DNA from: an uncultured Clostridium sp.
Lineage (GTDB): Bacteria; Bacillota_A; Clostridia; TANB77; CAG-508
Assembly: GCA_946491915.1 (NCBI GenBank)
Contig: CAMLYR010000014.1
Location: 1 to 23,303, forward strand
Length of the DNA stretch: 23,303 nt
Direction of reading: 5' to 3'
Below, in pieces: positions 16,063 through 23,104 of the stretch. The position numbers and the translations under genes were made by a program. Under the pieces are notes generated by a model, which had not been told where the DNA came from, made no database searches, and saw only the letters and a list, made by a program, of their open reading frames with translations. Numbering within the stretch: position 1 is the stretch's first letter; each line of letters begins with the position of its first letter.

Positions 16063-17457
16063 ATGAGTGAAGAATTAAAAGAAAAACTTTTTGACAAAAA
16101 GGAAAATGGCTGGATTTCCGTAAATGAAGAAGAAAAGAAAAACATATTTGACTTTTCAAAAGGATATATGGATTTCTTAAATCAAGCCAAAACAGAAAGA
16201 GAATTTGTAAAAATGGCAAGAAAGCTTGCTGACCAAAATGGTTATAAGGACATTATGGAGTTTGAAACTTTAAAGCCAGGAGACAAAGTATATTTTGTAA
16301 ATAGAAATAAAAGTATGTATTTAGCTGTTATCGGAACAGAAAGTATTGAAAAAGGATTACATATTATTGGTTCACATGTAGATTCACCAAGATTAGATTT
16401 AAAACCAAATCCTTTATATGAAGATACAGAAATGGCATATTTTAATACCCATTATTATGGTGGAATCAAAAAATATCAATGGACAACAATTCCACTTAGC
16501 ATCCATGGAACAATTGTAAAAGCAGATGGAGAAGCAATTGATATTTGTATTGGAGAAGATGAAAATGATCCAATCTTTACGATTACAGATTTATTACCAC
16601 ATCTAGCACAAGACCAAATGGAGAAAAAGCTAAAAAATGGAATTGATGGGGAAGACTTAAATCTTTTAATTGGAAGCATTCCTTATGGAGAAAAAGGAAA
16701 AGACCAAGTAAAATTAAATATTTTAAATATATTAAACCAAAAATATGGTATTACAGAAGCAGATTTAAAAAGCTCAGAAATCGAATTGGTACCAGCATTC
16801 AAAGCTAGAAGTTTAGGATTTGACGAAAGTATGGTAGCAGCATATGGTCAAGATGATAAAGTATGTGCATATACATCACTTGCAGCCATGATGGAATTAG
16901 AAAACGTAAAAAACACAGCTGTATGTATATTATCTGATAAAGAAGAAATTGGAAGTATAGGAAATACAGGTATGGAATCACATATGTTTGATTTCTTTAT
17001 CTCAGAAATATTAAATAAATTAGGTGTCAATAGACCAAATCTTTTAGATAAAGTATTTTGTTTTTCAAAAATGTTATCTTCAGATGTAGATGCAGGTTTT
17101 GACCCAATTTATGCTTCTGTATCAGATACAACCAATGCAGGATTTTTAGGAAAAGGTATTAGCTTGAATAAATATACAGGGGCTAGAGGAAAATCAGGTG
17201 CTTCTGATGCAAATGCTGAATATGTAGCATGGGTAAGAAATGTATTAGAAAAACATGATATTCATTATCAAATTGCAGAACTTGGAAAAGTAGATATTGG
17301 TGGTGGAGGTACAATTGCCTATATCATTGCCAACAAAGGAGCAGATGTTATTGATTGTGGTGTTCCAGTACTATCAATGCATGCACCTTATGAAGTAACA
17401 AGTAAATATGATGTTTATTCAGCATACAAGACATATAAGGCATTTTGGAATGCATAA
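16063..17457 (+). CDS. M18 family metalloaminopeptidase (aspartyl aminopeptidase-like)
   Basis: 464 residues, near the usual M18 length. It removes N-terminal residues, often acidic ones, from peptides in the cytoplasm with a two-metal (zinc) centre. The expected signatures are all present: GSHVDSPRLDLKP (H105, D107), DDKVCAYT (D264-D265), SDKEEIGS (E294-E295), SSDVDAG (D341/D343), the TGARGKSGASDA loop and LSMHAPYE (H440). Zinc ligands are therefore intact: H105, D264 or D265, E295, D341 or D343, H440. The ATG is preceded by AGAAAGGA with about 12 bases spacing; the nearer ATG at 16051 stops after two codons. It resembles the bacterial apeA group more than the eukaryotic DNPEP group, but the substrate cannot be read from sequence. 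Confidence 0.92.
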   Translation: MSEELKEKLFDKKENGWISVNEEEKKNIFDFSKGYMDFLNQAKTEREFVKMARKLADQNGYKDIMEFETLKPGDKVYFVNRNKSMYLAVIGTESIEKGLHIIGSHVDSPRLDLKPNPLYEDTEMAYFNTHYYGGIKKYQWTTIPLSIHGTIVKADGEAIDICIGEDENDPIFTITDLLPHLAQDQMEKKLKNGIDGEDLNLLIGSIPYGEKGKDQVKLNILNILNQKYGITEADLKSSEIELVPAFKARSLGFDESMVAAYGQDDKVCAYTSLAAMMELENVKNTAVCILSDKEEIGSIGNTGMESHMFDFFISEILNKLGVNRPNLLDKVFCFSKMLSSDVDAGFDPIYASVSDTTNAGFLGKGISLNKYTGARGKSGASDANAEYVAWVRNVLEKHDIHYQIAELGKVDIGGGGTIAYIIANKGADVIDCGVPVLSMHAPYEVTSKYDVYSAYKTYKAFWNA

Positions 17458-17494
17458 ATAGAATGATAAAAAAGTGTGCCAAACAAAATCAAAT

Positions 17495-17580
17495 ACAGAA
17501 TCAGAGTATAGGAAAGATGGTCATTTACAGAATCAGAGTATAAGAAAGATGGACATTTAAGAATCAAAGTATAGGGCATC
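17495..17580. repeat. 32-bp tandem repeat, two full units and one partial
   Basis: Units 17495-17526 and 17527-17558 differ at two positions. The third, from 17559, keeps only GAATCAAAGTATAGG and then diverges. It lies in the 3' untranslated region of the aminopeptidase gene. There are no spacers, so it is not a CRISPR array. Confidence 0.75.
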
Positions 17581-17612
17581 TAAGCATTCTATACAATACT
17601 GTAGAAATAAAA

Positions 17613-17646
17613 AACAACCAATAATCTTTTATGATTATTGGTTGTT
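17613..17646. terminator. Bidirectional terminator between aminopeptidase and XRE regulator
   Basis: A perfect 14-bp stem, 17613-17626 with 17633-17646, has loop TTTTAT. On the minus strand the stem is followed by a T-run, and on the plus strand by GGTTTT. It serves the leftward regulator well and the rightward aminopeptidase less well. Confidence 0.8.
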
Positions 17647-17699
17647 GGTTTTACAGTAATATAAAAAATTTAAATACATTGATGAAATGATAACGAAAA

Positions 17700-18047
17700 T
17701 TAATCTTTATTAAAATTAATTAACAAATCAATCATGTTATCAACAAAATTCAATTCTTCTACTGAAAGTTGGTTTAATTTCTCAGATATTTCAATTTGTT
17801 TTATAATGTCTTTATTTGTCATAAGCTCTTTAAAAATAGTATTAGGAGTAATACCTAAAATATTCATATAATTAATTAAAGTCTGGGTTTTAATTCCACT
17901 ATATCCGTTTTCAATTCTAGATATATATTTTAAAGAGATTCCAAGCTTTTCTGCCATAACTTCTTGTGTATAACCATTTTTAACTCTAAAATCTTTTAAT
18001 ATTTTTCCAAAAGTTTTATCAATATCACTTTTTGAGATAGAATTCAT
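17700..18047 (-). CDS. XRE-family helix-turn-helix transcriptional regulator
   Basis: 115 residues. The Cro/CI-type HTH covers about 14-70: ILKDFRVKNGYTQEVMAEKL, then GISLKYISRIENG as the recognition helix region. The rest (70-115) is helical with LSVEELNFVDNMIDLL, a common C-terminal helix in small XRE regulators that may serve dimerisation. GGAGGA lies about 6 bases before the ATG. The gene is divergent from the small gene at 18262, and a perfect operator-like palindrome lies between them. Autoregulation and control of the neighbour are plausible inferences. It has no membrane segment and no peptidase domain. Whether it belongs to a degenerate mobile element cannot be told from here. Confidence 0.9.
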   Translation of the reverse strand: MNSISKSDIDKTFGKILKDFRVKNGYTQEVMAEKLGISLKYISRIENGYSGIKTQTLINYMNILGITPNTIFKELMTNKDIIKQIEISEKLNQLSVEELNFVDNMIDLLINFNKD

Positions 18048-18165
18048 TTTATTCCTCCATAATTTGAAAGTATTACTATAAGTATAACAAGCTGGGAGCT
18101 AACATTAAACACAGTAATAATATAAGAAAAAAATCATAAAAATATTCTAAAAAATTCTAAAAAAC

Positions 18166-18194
18166 TTGAAAAATAAAACTACTAGTGATAATAT
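18166..18194 (+). promoter_or_regulatory. Candidate promoter of the small gene at 18262
   Basis: TTGAAA (18166-18171) and TAATAT (18189-18194) are separated by 17 bases. GATAAT at 18187-18192 is an alternative -10 with 15 bases. The operator-like palindrome starts 12 bases downstream, over the expected transcription start. Confidence 0.5.
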
Positions 18195-18205
18195 TTACTT
18201 AAACG

Positions 18206-18232
18206 AATTGTATAACTAAAAGTTATACAATT
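18206..18232. promoter_or_regulatory. Operator-like perfect palindrome
   Basis: AATTGTATAACT (18206-18217) and AGTTATACAATT (18221-18232) are exact reverse complements around AAA. Placed between a divergent XRE regulator and its neighbour, just downstream of a promoter, this is a likely binding site for a dimeric repressor. A looser half-site, AGTATAACAA, lies nearer the regulator start at about 18081-18090. Confidence 0.7.
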
Positions 18233-18261
18233 GTAAAAAAGATATGGAGAAATAATTAAAA

Positions 18262-18576
18262 ATGATAAGAAATGAAGAATATATAGATTATTTAAAAAAA
18301 GTGATAGCTTGTGTTAGTAATGGAGACTATTATTCTGTAAAAGAATTGTCTGTTTTAAAGTTAGATACATTAAATGAAGAAACTATGTCTATGAAAAAAA
18401 ACTTGCATAAATTTGCTGAAAAGAATATAGACAAAAAGGAATTTAAAGATTTAGAAAAACAACAATTTCTGAATATTGTTAATTTGTATATAGAATATTT
18501 ATTAAATGAAATAAAAGAGAGTAGAGAAATTAAAAAAATTGCTTCTATTGAGGAATTTATTCGAGAAATGCAATAA
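18262..18576 (+). CDS. Hypothetical 104-residue helical protein
   Basis: I do not recognise a family. The protein is rich in Lys, Glu and Ile, has no membrane segment, and should be nearly all helical (for example YIDYLKKVIACVSNGDYY, LEKQQFLNIVNLYIEYLL, IEEFIREMQ). GGAGA lies 11 bases before the ATG, which is long but usable. It has its own promoter candidate and its own terminator, so it is a single-gene unit divergent from the XRE regulator. The context suggests it is the regulated partner of that repressor. A toxin, antirepressor or phage-remnant role is possible, but nothing in the sequence decides this. Confidence 0.7.
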   Translation: MIRNEEYIDYLKKVIACVSNGDYYSVKELSVLKLDTLNEETMSMKKNLHKFAEKNIDKKEFKDLEKQQFLNIVNLYIEYLLNEIKESREIKKIASIEEFIREMQ

Positions 18577-18580
18577 ATGG

Positions 18581-18612
18581 AAAATTACATATAGACAATA
18601 TATGTAATTTTT
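18581..18612 (+). terminator. Terminator of the 104-residue gene
   Basis: A perfect 13-bp stem, AAAATTACATATA (18581-18593) with TATATGTAATTTT (18599-18611), has loop GACAA. The T-run is mostly within the stem. It lies four bases after the stop codon. Confidence 0.7.
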
Positions 18613-18648
18613 AAAATATAAAAAATATCGAAAAACAATAAAAAAATA

Positions 18649-18677
18649 TTGACAAATAATAAAAATATGAATAAAAT
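18649..18677 (+). promoter_or_regulatory. Sigma-A promoter of the DUF4173 operon
   Basis: TTGACA (18649-18654), 17 bases, then TAAAAT (18672-18677). The -35 box contains the in-frame TTG from which a longer reading frame could be called. The promoter shows that this extension is not coding. Confidence 0.85.
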
Positions 18678-18699
18678 AATACCCATAGGAGGGAGTCTT

Positions 18700-20151
18700 A
18701 TGAATTTGATTTTTATTTGTGGAATCATTCTTAGTCTATTACAATCCATATTATTTTGGGAAAAGAAACCGGGAATTTCTGTGATGTTATTTGTCATTTC
18801 TTTTTTAGTAGGGCTAATATATTTAATGTACAAACATAAAAAAGTGGAAAACAAAAAGGCATTCATATTAGCAATTCCCATTACCTTATTAAGTGCTACT
18901 TATTTTATTTATCACAATACATTGTTTCAAACAATTAATGTACTTGTTATTGTGATGTTAACAATTATTATGTGTATATATGCAACTAGAATACATATAA
19001 AAACACAAGAATTTTTGATGAAGGGAATTGAATTGTTAGCAGGAACATTTGAGAGTATCAGTGATGTGATAGACAGTTTAAAACATAAATTTAAGAAAAA
19101 AGAAGGTATCGAAAATGAAAAATCTGAAAAACGAAAACAAGTATTAAAATCATTTGTATATGCGATTCCAGTGATTTTAATTGTATTAATATTATTAATG
19201 TCAGCAGATAGCGTATTTGCAAACATATTTGAAAATATTTTTGGCGAATTTAAAAATATATTTATGGCAGAAAATTTTGTGATGTTTTGTTTAAGAATAT
19301 GCATCATCATGGTATTTTTCTTTATTTTTTCAGGATTTTTTGTAAATATATTAAAAAAAGATACGATGTTTAATAGTGAAAGTGAAGAAAATATCATAGA
19401 AATTCATGTAGAGAAAATGACAATTAATATGATATTGAGCATTTTAAATATATTTTATTTCATTTTTAGTATTATACAATTTACAAGTTTATTCTCTAAT
19501 ATGAATACCAATGATTTTGATTATGCAACAAATGCAAGACAGGGATTTTTTCAATTAATGTTGATATCTTTTATTAACATTGTTATGATTATACTTGCAA
19601 AAGTGAATAAAGGGAATATAAGCAGTTATACAAAGGGAATGTCTATTTTAACACTAGTATTTACAGTTGTTATTCTACTATCTGCATTTTTCAGAATGAA
19701 TTTATATGAAAAAGCATATGGATATACGTATTTAAGATTATTTGTTTATTATATTTTAGCAACAGAATTCATTTTGATTTTACCAATAGGGTTATGGATA
19801 TTAGATAAAAAGATAGATATATTAAAATGGACAATAGGAATTGTTACCATTATGTATGTGATATTAAATTTTTCAAATGTAGAATCCACAATTGCAAAAC
19901 GAAATGTGGATAGATATTTCGAAAATCAGGAAGAAAATGAAATTGATTTAGAGTATTTGTTTCATCATACAGGAACAGATGCCATTGAGCAAATGAAACG
20001 ACTATTAAATGCAAAAGATGAAACAATAACAAAAAGAGTAAAAGAATATTTATTACAAGAAAAAGAAGAATTGAAAGACACAAATAATAGTTGGCAAGAA
20101 ACCAATTTATCTGAAATAAAAGCAAAAGAAGAACTTATGAATATCAAGTAG
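18700..20151 (+). CDS. DUF4173-type multipass membrane protein
   Basis: 483 residues from the ATG at 18700, which follows AGGAGGG with 6 bases spacing. The in-frame TTG at 18649 lies in the -35 box and is rejected. About ten hydrophobic segments are visible. A charged cytoplasmic-looking stretch near 125-150 (DSLKHKFKKKEG) and a hydrophilic C-terminus (RYFENQEENEIDLEYLFHH onwards) frame the membrane core. The features SADSVFANIF, YATNARQGFFQL and LRLFVYYILATEF fit the DUF4173 family of Bacillota membrane proteins, whose function is unknown. It is the first gene of a tight operon: 12 bases to the DUF2975 gene, then a YozG-like regulator and a pentapeptide protein. A sensing or envelope role is only a guess from this context. 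Confidence 0.8.
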   Translation: MNLIFICGIILSLLQSILFWEKKPGISVMLFVISFLVGLIYLMYKHKKVENKKAFILAIPITLLSATYFIYHNTLFQTINVLVIVMLTIIMCIYATRIHIKTQEFLMKGIELLAGTFESISDVIDSLKHKFKKKEGIENEKSEKRKQVLKSFVYAIPVILIVLILLMSADSVFANIFENIFGEFKNIFMAENFVMFCLRICIIMVFFFIFSGFFVNILKKDTMFNSESEENIIEIHVEKMTINMILSILNIFYFIFSIIQFTSLFSNMNTNDFDYATNARQGFFQLMLISFINIVMIILAKVNKGNISSYTKGMSILTLVFTVVILLSAFFRMNLYEKAYGYTYLRLFVYYILATEFILILPIGLWILDKKIDILKWTIGIVTIMYVILNFSNVESTIAKRNVDRYFENQEENEIDLEYLFHHTGTDAIEQMKRLLNAKDETITKRVKEYLLQEKEELKDTNNSWQETNLSEIKAKEELMNIK

Positions 20152-20163
20152 GGGGAATTTGTT

Positions 20164-20658
20164 ATGAAAATTTTAGGAAAGAAAAGTTTATCATCAGTTG
20201 TTTTGGCATTCTTATGTGTATTATTGGTACTTTGTGTAATAGCCATTATTGCAGGAGGGATATTTGTACTAAGTAATTTTGCATTTTTTACAAAAGATTT
20301 ATTAAGCATAACTTATATTTTGATTTATTTATCAGCTATACCTGCATTGGTTATGATTGTTACATTTTTACGAATATTTAACACGTTAAAACAAGAAAAT
20401 CCATTTGAAAAGAAAAATATAAAAAGATTAGGAATTAGCTATATGACATCCATTGTGATAGGGGTTATATATGCCATAAATGTATTACTGATTTATTTAG
20501 GGGTTGGAATGGTAGAAGAAAGATTTTTCATCATATACCCATTAGCAAATGTTGCCATATCTGTTATCTTTTTAATATTTGGAATTGGTATTGTTGTACT
20601 AAAAGAAATTTATAAAAAAGCAATTGAATATAAAGATGAAAATGATTTAACAATATAA
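20164..20658 (+). CDS. DUF2975 membrane protein
   Basis: 164 residues with four hydrophobic segments (about 10-38, 47-66, 93-117, 126-148). Between the second and third lies the conserved LRIFNTLKQENPFEKKNIKRL, typical of DUF2975: an Asn-Pro-Phe turn followed by a basic helix. DUF2975 proteins are usually encoded immediately before a small YozG-like XRE regulator, as here with a 13-base gap. The membrane protein may modulate that regulator, by analogy with other membrane-protein/HTH pairs; this is not proven for the family. GGGGGAA precedes the ATG. It is co-transcribed with the DUF4173 gene. Confidence 0.88.
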   Translation: MKILGKKSLSSVVLAFLCVLLVLCVIAIIAGGIFVLSNFAFFTKDLLSITYILIYLSAIPALVMIVTFLRIFNTLKQENPFEKKNIKRLGISYMTSIVIGVIYAINVLLIYLGVGMVEERFFIIYPLANVAISVIFLIFGIGIVVLKEIYKKAIEYKDENDLTI

Positions 20659-20671
20659 AGGAGGGAAAGAT

Positions 20672-20878
20672 ATGTCCATTGTTGTAAATTTAGATGTTAT
20701 GTTAGCCAAAAGAAAAATGAGTTCACAAGAATTAGCAGAAAAAATAGGGATTACACAAGCAAATCTTTCCATATTAAAAACGAATAAAGGAAAGGCCATT
20801 CGATTTTCAACATTAGATGCTATTTGTAAAGCATTACATTGTACACCAGGAGATATTTTAGAATATAGGGAAGATTAG
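20672..20878 (+). CDS. Small XRE/YozG-like transcriptional regulator
   Basis: 68 residues, a bare Cro/CI-type HTH: VNLDVMLAKRKMSSQELAEK, IGITQANLSILKTNKGKAIR, LDAICKALHCTPGDILEY. This is the YozG-like form, normally paired with DUF2975. AGGAGGG lies 6 bases before the ATG. It overlaps no gene, but its stop is only 9 bases from the pentapeptide gene start, so the four genes form one transcript. Autoregulation of the operon promoter at 18649 is plausible; I see no clear palindrome there. Confidence 0.92.
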   Translation: MSIVVNLDVMLAKRKMSSQELAEKIGITQANLSILKTNKGKAIRFSTLDAICKALHCTPGDILEYRED

Positions 20879-20887
20879 GAGAAAAGC

Positions 20888-21526
20888 ATGGAAATACAAA
20901 AACCGAAACTATTAAAAATAGAAGAAATAGCAGATTTTAAAAGAGAAATCTTGGAAAATTCTGAAAAATATGAGATAAGAGAAAAACAATTTAAAGATGC
21001 TGAAGAGGAAAAGATAGAAGCTGAGAAATATGAATTTAGAAATTGTTTATTTGAATCTTGTAAAATCATACAATCTAATTTTGAAAATGCCTATTTTTCA
21101 GATGTTATATTTCAAAATTGTGATTTTTCAAATTCAAATTTTAGTAAGGCTGGATTTAACCGAGTAGAGTTTATTAATTGTAAATTAACTGGATGTGAAT
21201 GGATAGAAGCAGATATTTTTAATACTTATATAAAAGAATCTAATTTTGCTTATGTAAATTTTTCAGAAGCGAATTTTAGAGATGTAAAAATGGAAAATAC
21301 GAATTTACAAAGTAGTAGTATGAATGAAGTTACATGGAAAAATATTGTATTTTCAGAATGTGATCTCAATAAATCGGAATTGGTTAGAACAAAGTTAAAA
21401 GGGATTGATTTTTCTACATGTGAATTGAATGGAATTACTGTAAATATAGCAGACCTAAATGGTGCTATTGTGAATGAATTTCAAGCTCTAGAATTATCAA
21501 AATTATTAGGATTGAAAATTAAATAG
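20888..21526 (+). CDS. Pentapeptide-repeat protein
   Basis: 212 residues. The first 47 are acidic and helical (KREILENSEKYEIREKQFKD). From about 48 to 190 runs a pentapeptide right-handed beta-helix with the A(D/N)LXX pattern: CLFES, SNFEN, AYFSD, CDFSN, SNFSK, SNFAY, VNFSE, ANFRD, TNLQS, CDLNK, IDFST. It ends in ADLNGAIVNEFQALELSKLLG, a capping helix resembling the C-terminal dimer module of Qnr/MfpA-type proteins. That group can mimic DNA and protect gyrase. Length is close to Qnr, but the long N-terminal helix differs, so gyrase protection cannot be claimed. The ribosome binding site AGGAG overlaps the stop of the preceding regulator, which indicates an operon and perhaps coupled translation. 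Confidence 0.88.
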   Translation: MEIQKPKLLKIEEIADFKREILENSEKYEIREKQFKDAEEEKIEAEKYEFRNCLFESCKIIQSNFENAYFSDVIFQNCDFSNSNFSKAGFNRVEFINCKLTGCEWIEADIFNTYIKESNFAYVNFSEANFRDVKMENTNLQSSSMNEVTWKNIVFSECDLNKSELVRTKLKGIDFSTCELNGITVNIADLNGAIVNEFQALELSKLLGLKIK

Positions 21527-21576
21527 AAATATAATATATATACCTCCGAGGAAGTGGACTTTAAACAGTAAGATTT

Positions 21577-21614
21577 AAAAAGCGGTAAATTTTGGTAGTA
21601 ATTTACTGCTTTTT
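21577..21614 (+). terminator. Terminator of the DUF4173-pentapeptide operon
   Basis: A 15-bp stem, 21577-21591 with 21600-21614, has one G-T wobble (AAAAAGCGGTAAATT / AATTTACTGCTTTTT). The closing T-run is in the stem. It works in either direction. Confidence 0.8.
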
Positions 21615-21615
21615 G

Positions 21616-21624
21616 TGGTATAAT
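21616..21624 (+). promoter_or_regulatory. Extended -10 promoter of the antitoxin-Fic pair
   Basis: TGGTATAAT forms a TGN-TATAAT extended -10 box (16-24), directly after the terminator stem and about 41 bases before the antitoxin ATG. No clear -35 is seen, which is usual for extended -10 promoters. Confidence 0.65.
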
Positions 21625-21664
21625 ATATATGTGTGGTAAAAATAGAGAAATTTAAGGAGGAAAC

Positions 21665-21832
21665 ATGAATCGAGAAGAAAAATTTGAATTTGATATCGCA
21701 AATTTAAAACAAGATTTAGCTATAGAAGATATGCGTGTTACAGAAGAAGATGTGGCACTATTACGAAGATATTTTGATAATGAAATCACAATGCCTGAGA
21801 TGATTGATATTATAAAGAAAACAACCATGTAA
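21665..21832 (+). CDS. VbhA-like antitoxin of a Fic toxin
   Basis: 55 residues. The ATG follows AAGGAGG closely. The layout LKQDLAIEDMRVTEEDVALL, then RRYFDNEITMPEMIDIIKK, matches the VbhA antitoxin pattern: an inhibitory helix, a T/S-x-E turn, a second helix, G/N-E-I-T and a third helix. Antitoxins of class I Fic systems insert an (S/T)xxxE(G/N) helix into the Fic active site, where the Glu blocks productive ATP binding. Here the aligned residues are D17-L-A-I-E21-D22, so the key Glu is kept but the Ser/Thr and Gly/Asn positions are both Asp. The fic start is 12 bases past the antitoxin stop, and the fic ribosome binding site overlaps the stop codon, as in other vbhA-fic pairs. Confidence 0.75.
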   Translation: MNREEKFEFDIANLKQDLAIEDMRVTEEDVALLRRYFDNEITMPEMIDIIKKTTM

Positions 21833-21844
21833 GGAGAATGTCTT

Positions 21845-22441
21845 ATGAGTGATTTATATGAAGCTAGAAATTCCATATATTGCTATAAAGATAGTGATGT
21901 ATTAGTCAATAAGTTTGATATACATGATAATAAAAAATTAGAAGAAATAGAAAGAAAGATTGTGTTAGCGAAATTATATGAATTAAGACAAAATCATCAG
22001 ATAGGAAATTTTGATGTTGCCCATTTTGTTGGCATTCATAAATTTCTATTTGAAGATATTTACCCATTTGCAGGACTTTTCAGAAATGAAAATATTGCAA
22101 AGGGAAATTTTAGCTTTGCTGAATGGGAATATATAGAAGATCAATTGAAAAAATTATTAGACCAATTAAAAGAAGAAATTTATCTACAAAATTTGGATAG
22201 AGATACATTTATCAAAAGATTGTCTTATTATATGGCAGAATTAAATGTATTGCATCCTTTTAGAGAAGGAAATGGAAGAACGATTAGAGAATTTATCAGA
22301 CAGCTGGCATATAAGAATGGATATGTTTTAAATCTAAAAAATATCAATCCGAAAGAAATGTTACATGCCTGCATTCGTTCTGTAGTAGATACCACACAAT
22401 TAGAAAATATCATATCTGAATGTTTAGAAAGAAATTATTAA
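21845..22441 (+). CDS. fic: Fic-domain AMP transferase (class I toxin)
   Basis: 198 residues, a minimal Fic protein. The active-site motif is H137-P-F-R-E-G-N-G-R145-T-I-R148, a full match to HPFx(D/E)GNGRxxR. His137 is the catalytic base, E141 the Mg ligand, and R145 and R148 bind phosphates. The target-binding flap lies in FAGLFRNENIAKG near 76-88. The N-terminus (YCYKDSDVLVNKFDIHDNKK) is the usual start of short bacterial Fic proteins. There is no internal inhibitory helix, so control should come from the 55-residue protein encoded just upstream. Fic enzymes of this type transfer AMP to Tyr, Ser or Thr of targets; several bacterial Fic toxins modify gyrase and topoisomerase IV. The target here is unknown. 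AGGAG precedes the ATG by about 9 bases. Confidence 0.93.
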   Translation: MSDLYEARNSIYCYKDSDVLVNKFDIHDNKKLEEIERKIVLAKLYELRQNHQIGNFDVAHFVGIHKFLFEDIYPFAGLFRNENIAKGNFSFAEWEYIEDQLKKLLDQLKEEIYLQNLDRDTFIKRLSYYMAELNVLHPFREGNGRTIREFIRQLAYKNGYVLNLKNINPKEMLHACIRSVVDTTQLENIISECLERNY

Positions 22442-22463
22442 GCCTTGTTTAATAATTTCTTTC
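22431..22463 (+). terminator. Weak terminator overlapping the fic stop codon
   Basis: An 11-bp stem, GAAATTATTAA (22431-22441) with TTAATAATTTC (22449-22459), is followed by TTTC. The stop codon is in the left arm. All pairs but two are A-T, so strength is doubtful and read-through into the deacylase gene is possible. Confidence 0.4.
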
Positions 22464-22505
22464 ATATTAAAGAAACATAATAAAAATGGAAAGAGAGGAA
22501 CAGTT

Positions 22506-22973
22506 ATGTCATTTATAAAAGCAAAAGAATATTTAGAAAATTATGGATTAGGAAATAAAATTATGGAATTTCCAGTTTCTTCAGCAACAGTAGAAGAAGC
22601 AGCAAAAGCAGTAAATTGTAAAGAAGAGGAGATTGCCAAAACTTTATCTTTTATAGTAGAAGATAAACCAATCTTAATTGTAGTAGCAGGAGATAAAAAA
22701 ATAGATAATCCGAAATATAAAGCAGAATTTCATACAAAGGCGAAAATGATTCCATTTGAAGATGTCGAAAGACTAGTGGGACATGAAGTTGGAGGTGTTT
22801 GTCCTTTTGGAATTAAAAATGGTGTGCAAGTGTATTTAGATGATTCACTAAAAAGATTTCCTGTTATTTATCCTGCTTGTGGAAGTTCTAATAGTGCAAT
22901 AAAATTAACGATTGAAGAATTGGAAAAAACATCAAATTATGAAAAATGGATTGATGTTTGTAAAGATATTTAA
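22506..22973 (+). CDS. YbaK/EbsC-family aminoacyl-tRNA deacylase
   Basis: 155 residues, the usual family length. YbaK/ProX-type proteins hydrolyse mischarged tRNA, such as Cys-tRNA(Pro) or Ala-tRNA(Pro), in trans. The features seen are EEIAKTLSF with K45 (the catalytic-site Lys position of YbaK), GHEVGGVCPFG at 92-102 (the substrate pocket loop) and YPACGSSNSAIKLT at 122-135. This GHEVGGVCPFG subtype is common in Clostridia and may not share the exact substrate of Escherichia coli YbaK. GAGAGG lies about 7 bases before the ATG. It is separated from fic by 64 bases and a weak hairpin. A functional link to the Fic pair is not suggested. Confidence 0.9.
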   Translation: MSFIKAKEYLENYGLGNKIMEFPVSSATVEEAAKAVNCKEEEIAKTLSFIVEDKPILIVVAGDKKIDNPKYKAEFHTKAKMIPFEDVERLVGHEVGGVCPFGIKNGVQVYLDDSLKRFPVIYPACGSSNSAIKLTIEELEKTSNYEKWIDVCKDI

Positions 22974-23054
22974 AAACAAATTAATTACACTTATTGTAGA
23001 AAAAATTTTAGAATTAAGATAAAAACCTTTGAAAATATAAAATTAAAGAAAATG

Positions 23055-23091
23055 AAAAAACATTACTAGCTTTTTACCAGTAATGTTTTTT
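23055..23091. terminator. Bidirectional terminator between deacylase and tRNA
   Basis: A 13-bp stem, AAAAAACATTACT (23055-23067) with AGTAATGTTTTTT (23079-23091), has an 11-base loop. There are T-runs on both strands. It serves the rightward deacylase gene and the leftward tRNA. Confidence 0.85.
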
Positions 23092-23104
23092 GCAATTATT
23101 GCTA

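Noticed and set aside
17495..17580. CRISPR array
   Set aside because: Units follow each other directly without spacers, there are only two and a half of them, and no cas gene is near.
18649..18699. N-terminal extension of the DUF4173 protein from TTG
   Set aside because: The segment contains a TTGACA-17-TAAAAT promoter and the ribosome binding site for the ATG at 18700.
18585..18881. 98-residue minus-strand frame opposite the DUF4173 start
   Set aside because: It overlaps the promoter and start of a well-supported plus-strand gene and has no ribosome binding site or known domain.
20888..21526. Calling the pentapeptide protein a quinolone-resistance Qnr
   Set aside because: The fold and length are similar, but it has a 47-residue helical leader and sits in a membrane-protein operon. 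Sequence alone does not show gyrase binding.
2..22973. Recoding of TGA, suggested by its absence as a stop
   Set aside because: No in-frame TGA is found inside the genes, tryptophan is TGG throughout, and TAA/TAG preference is expected at this base composition.
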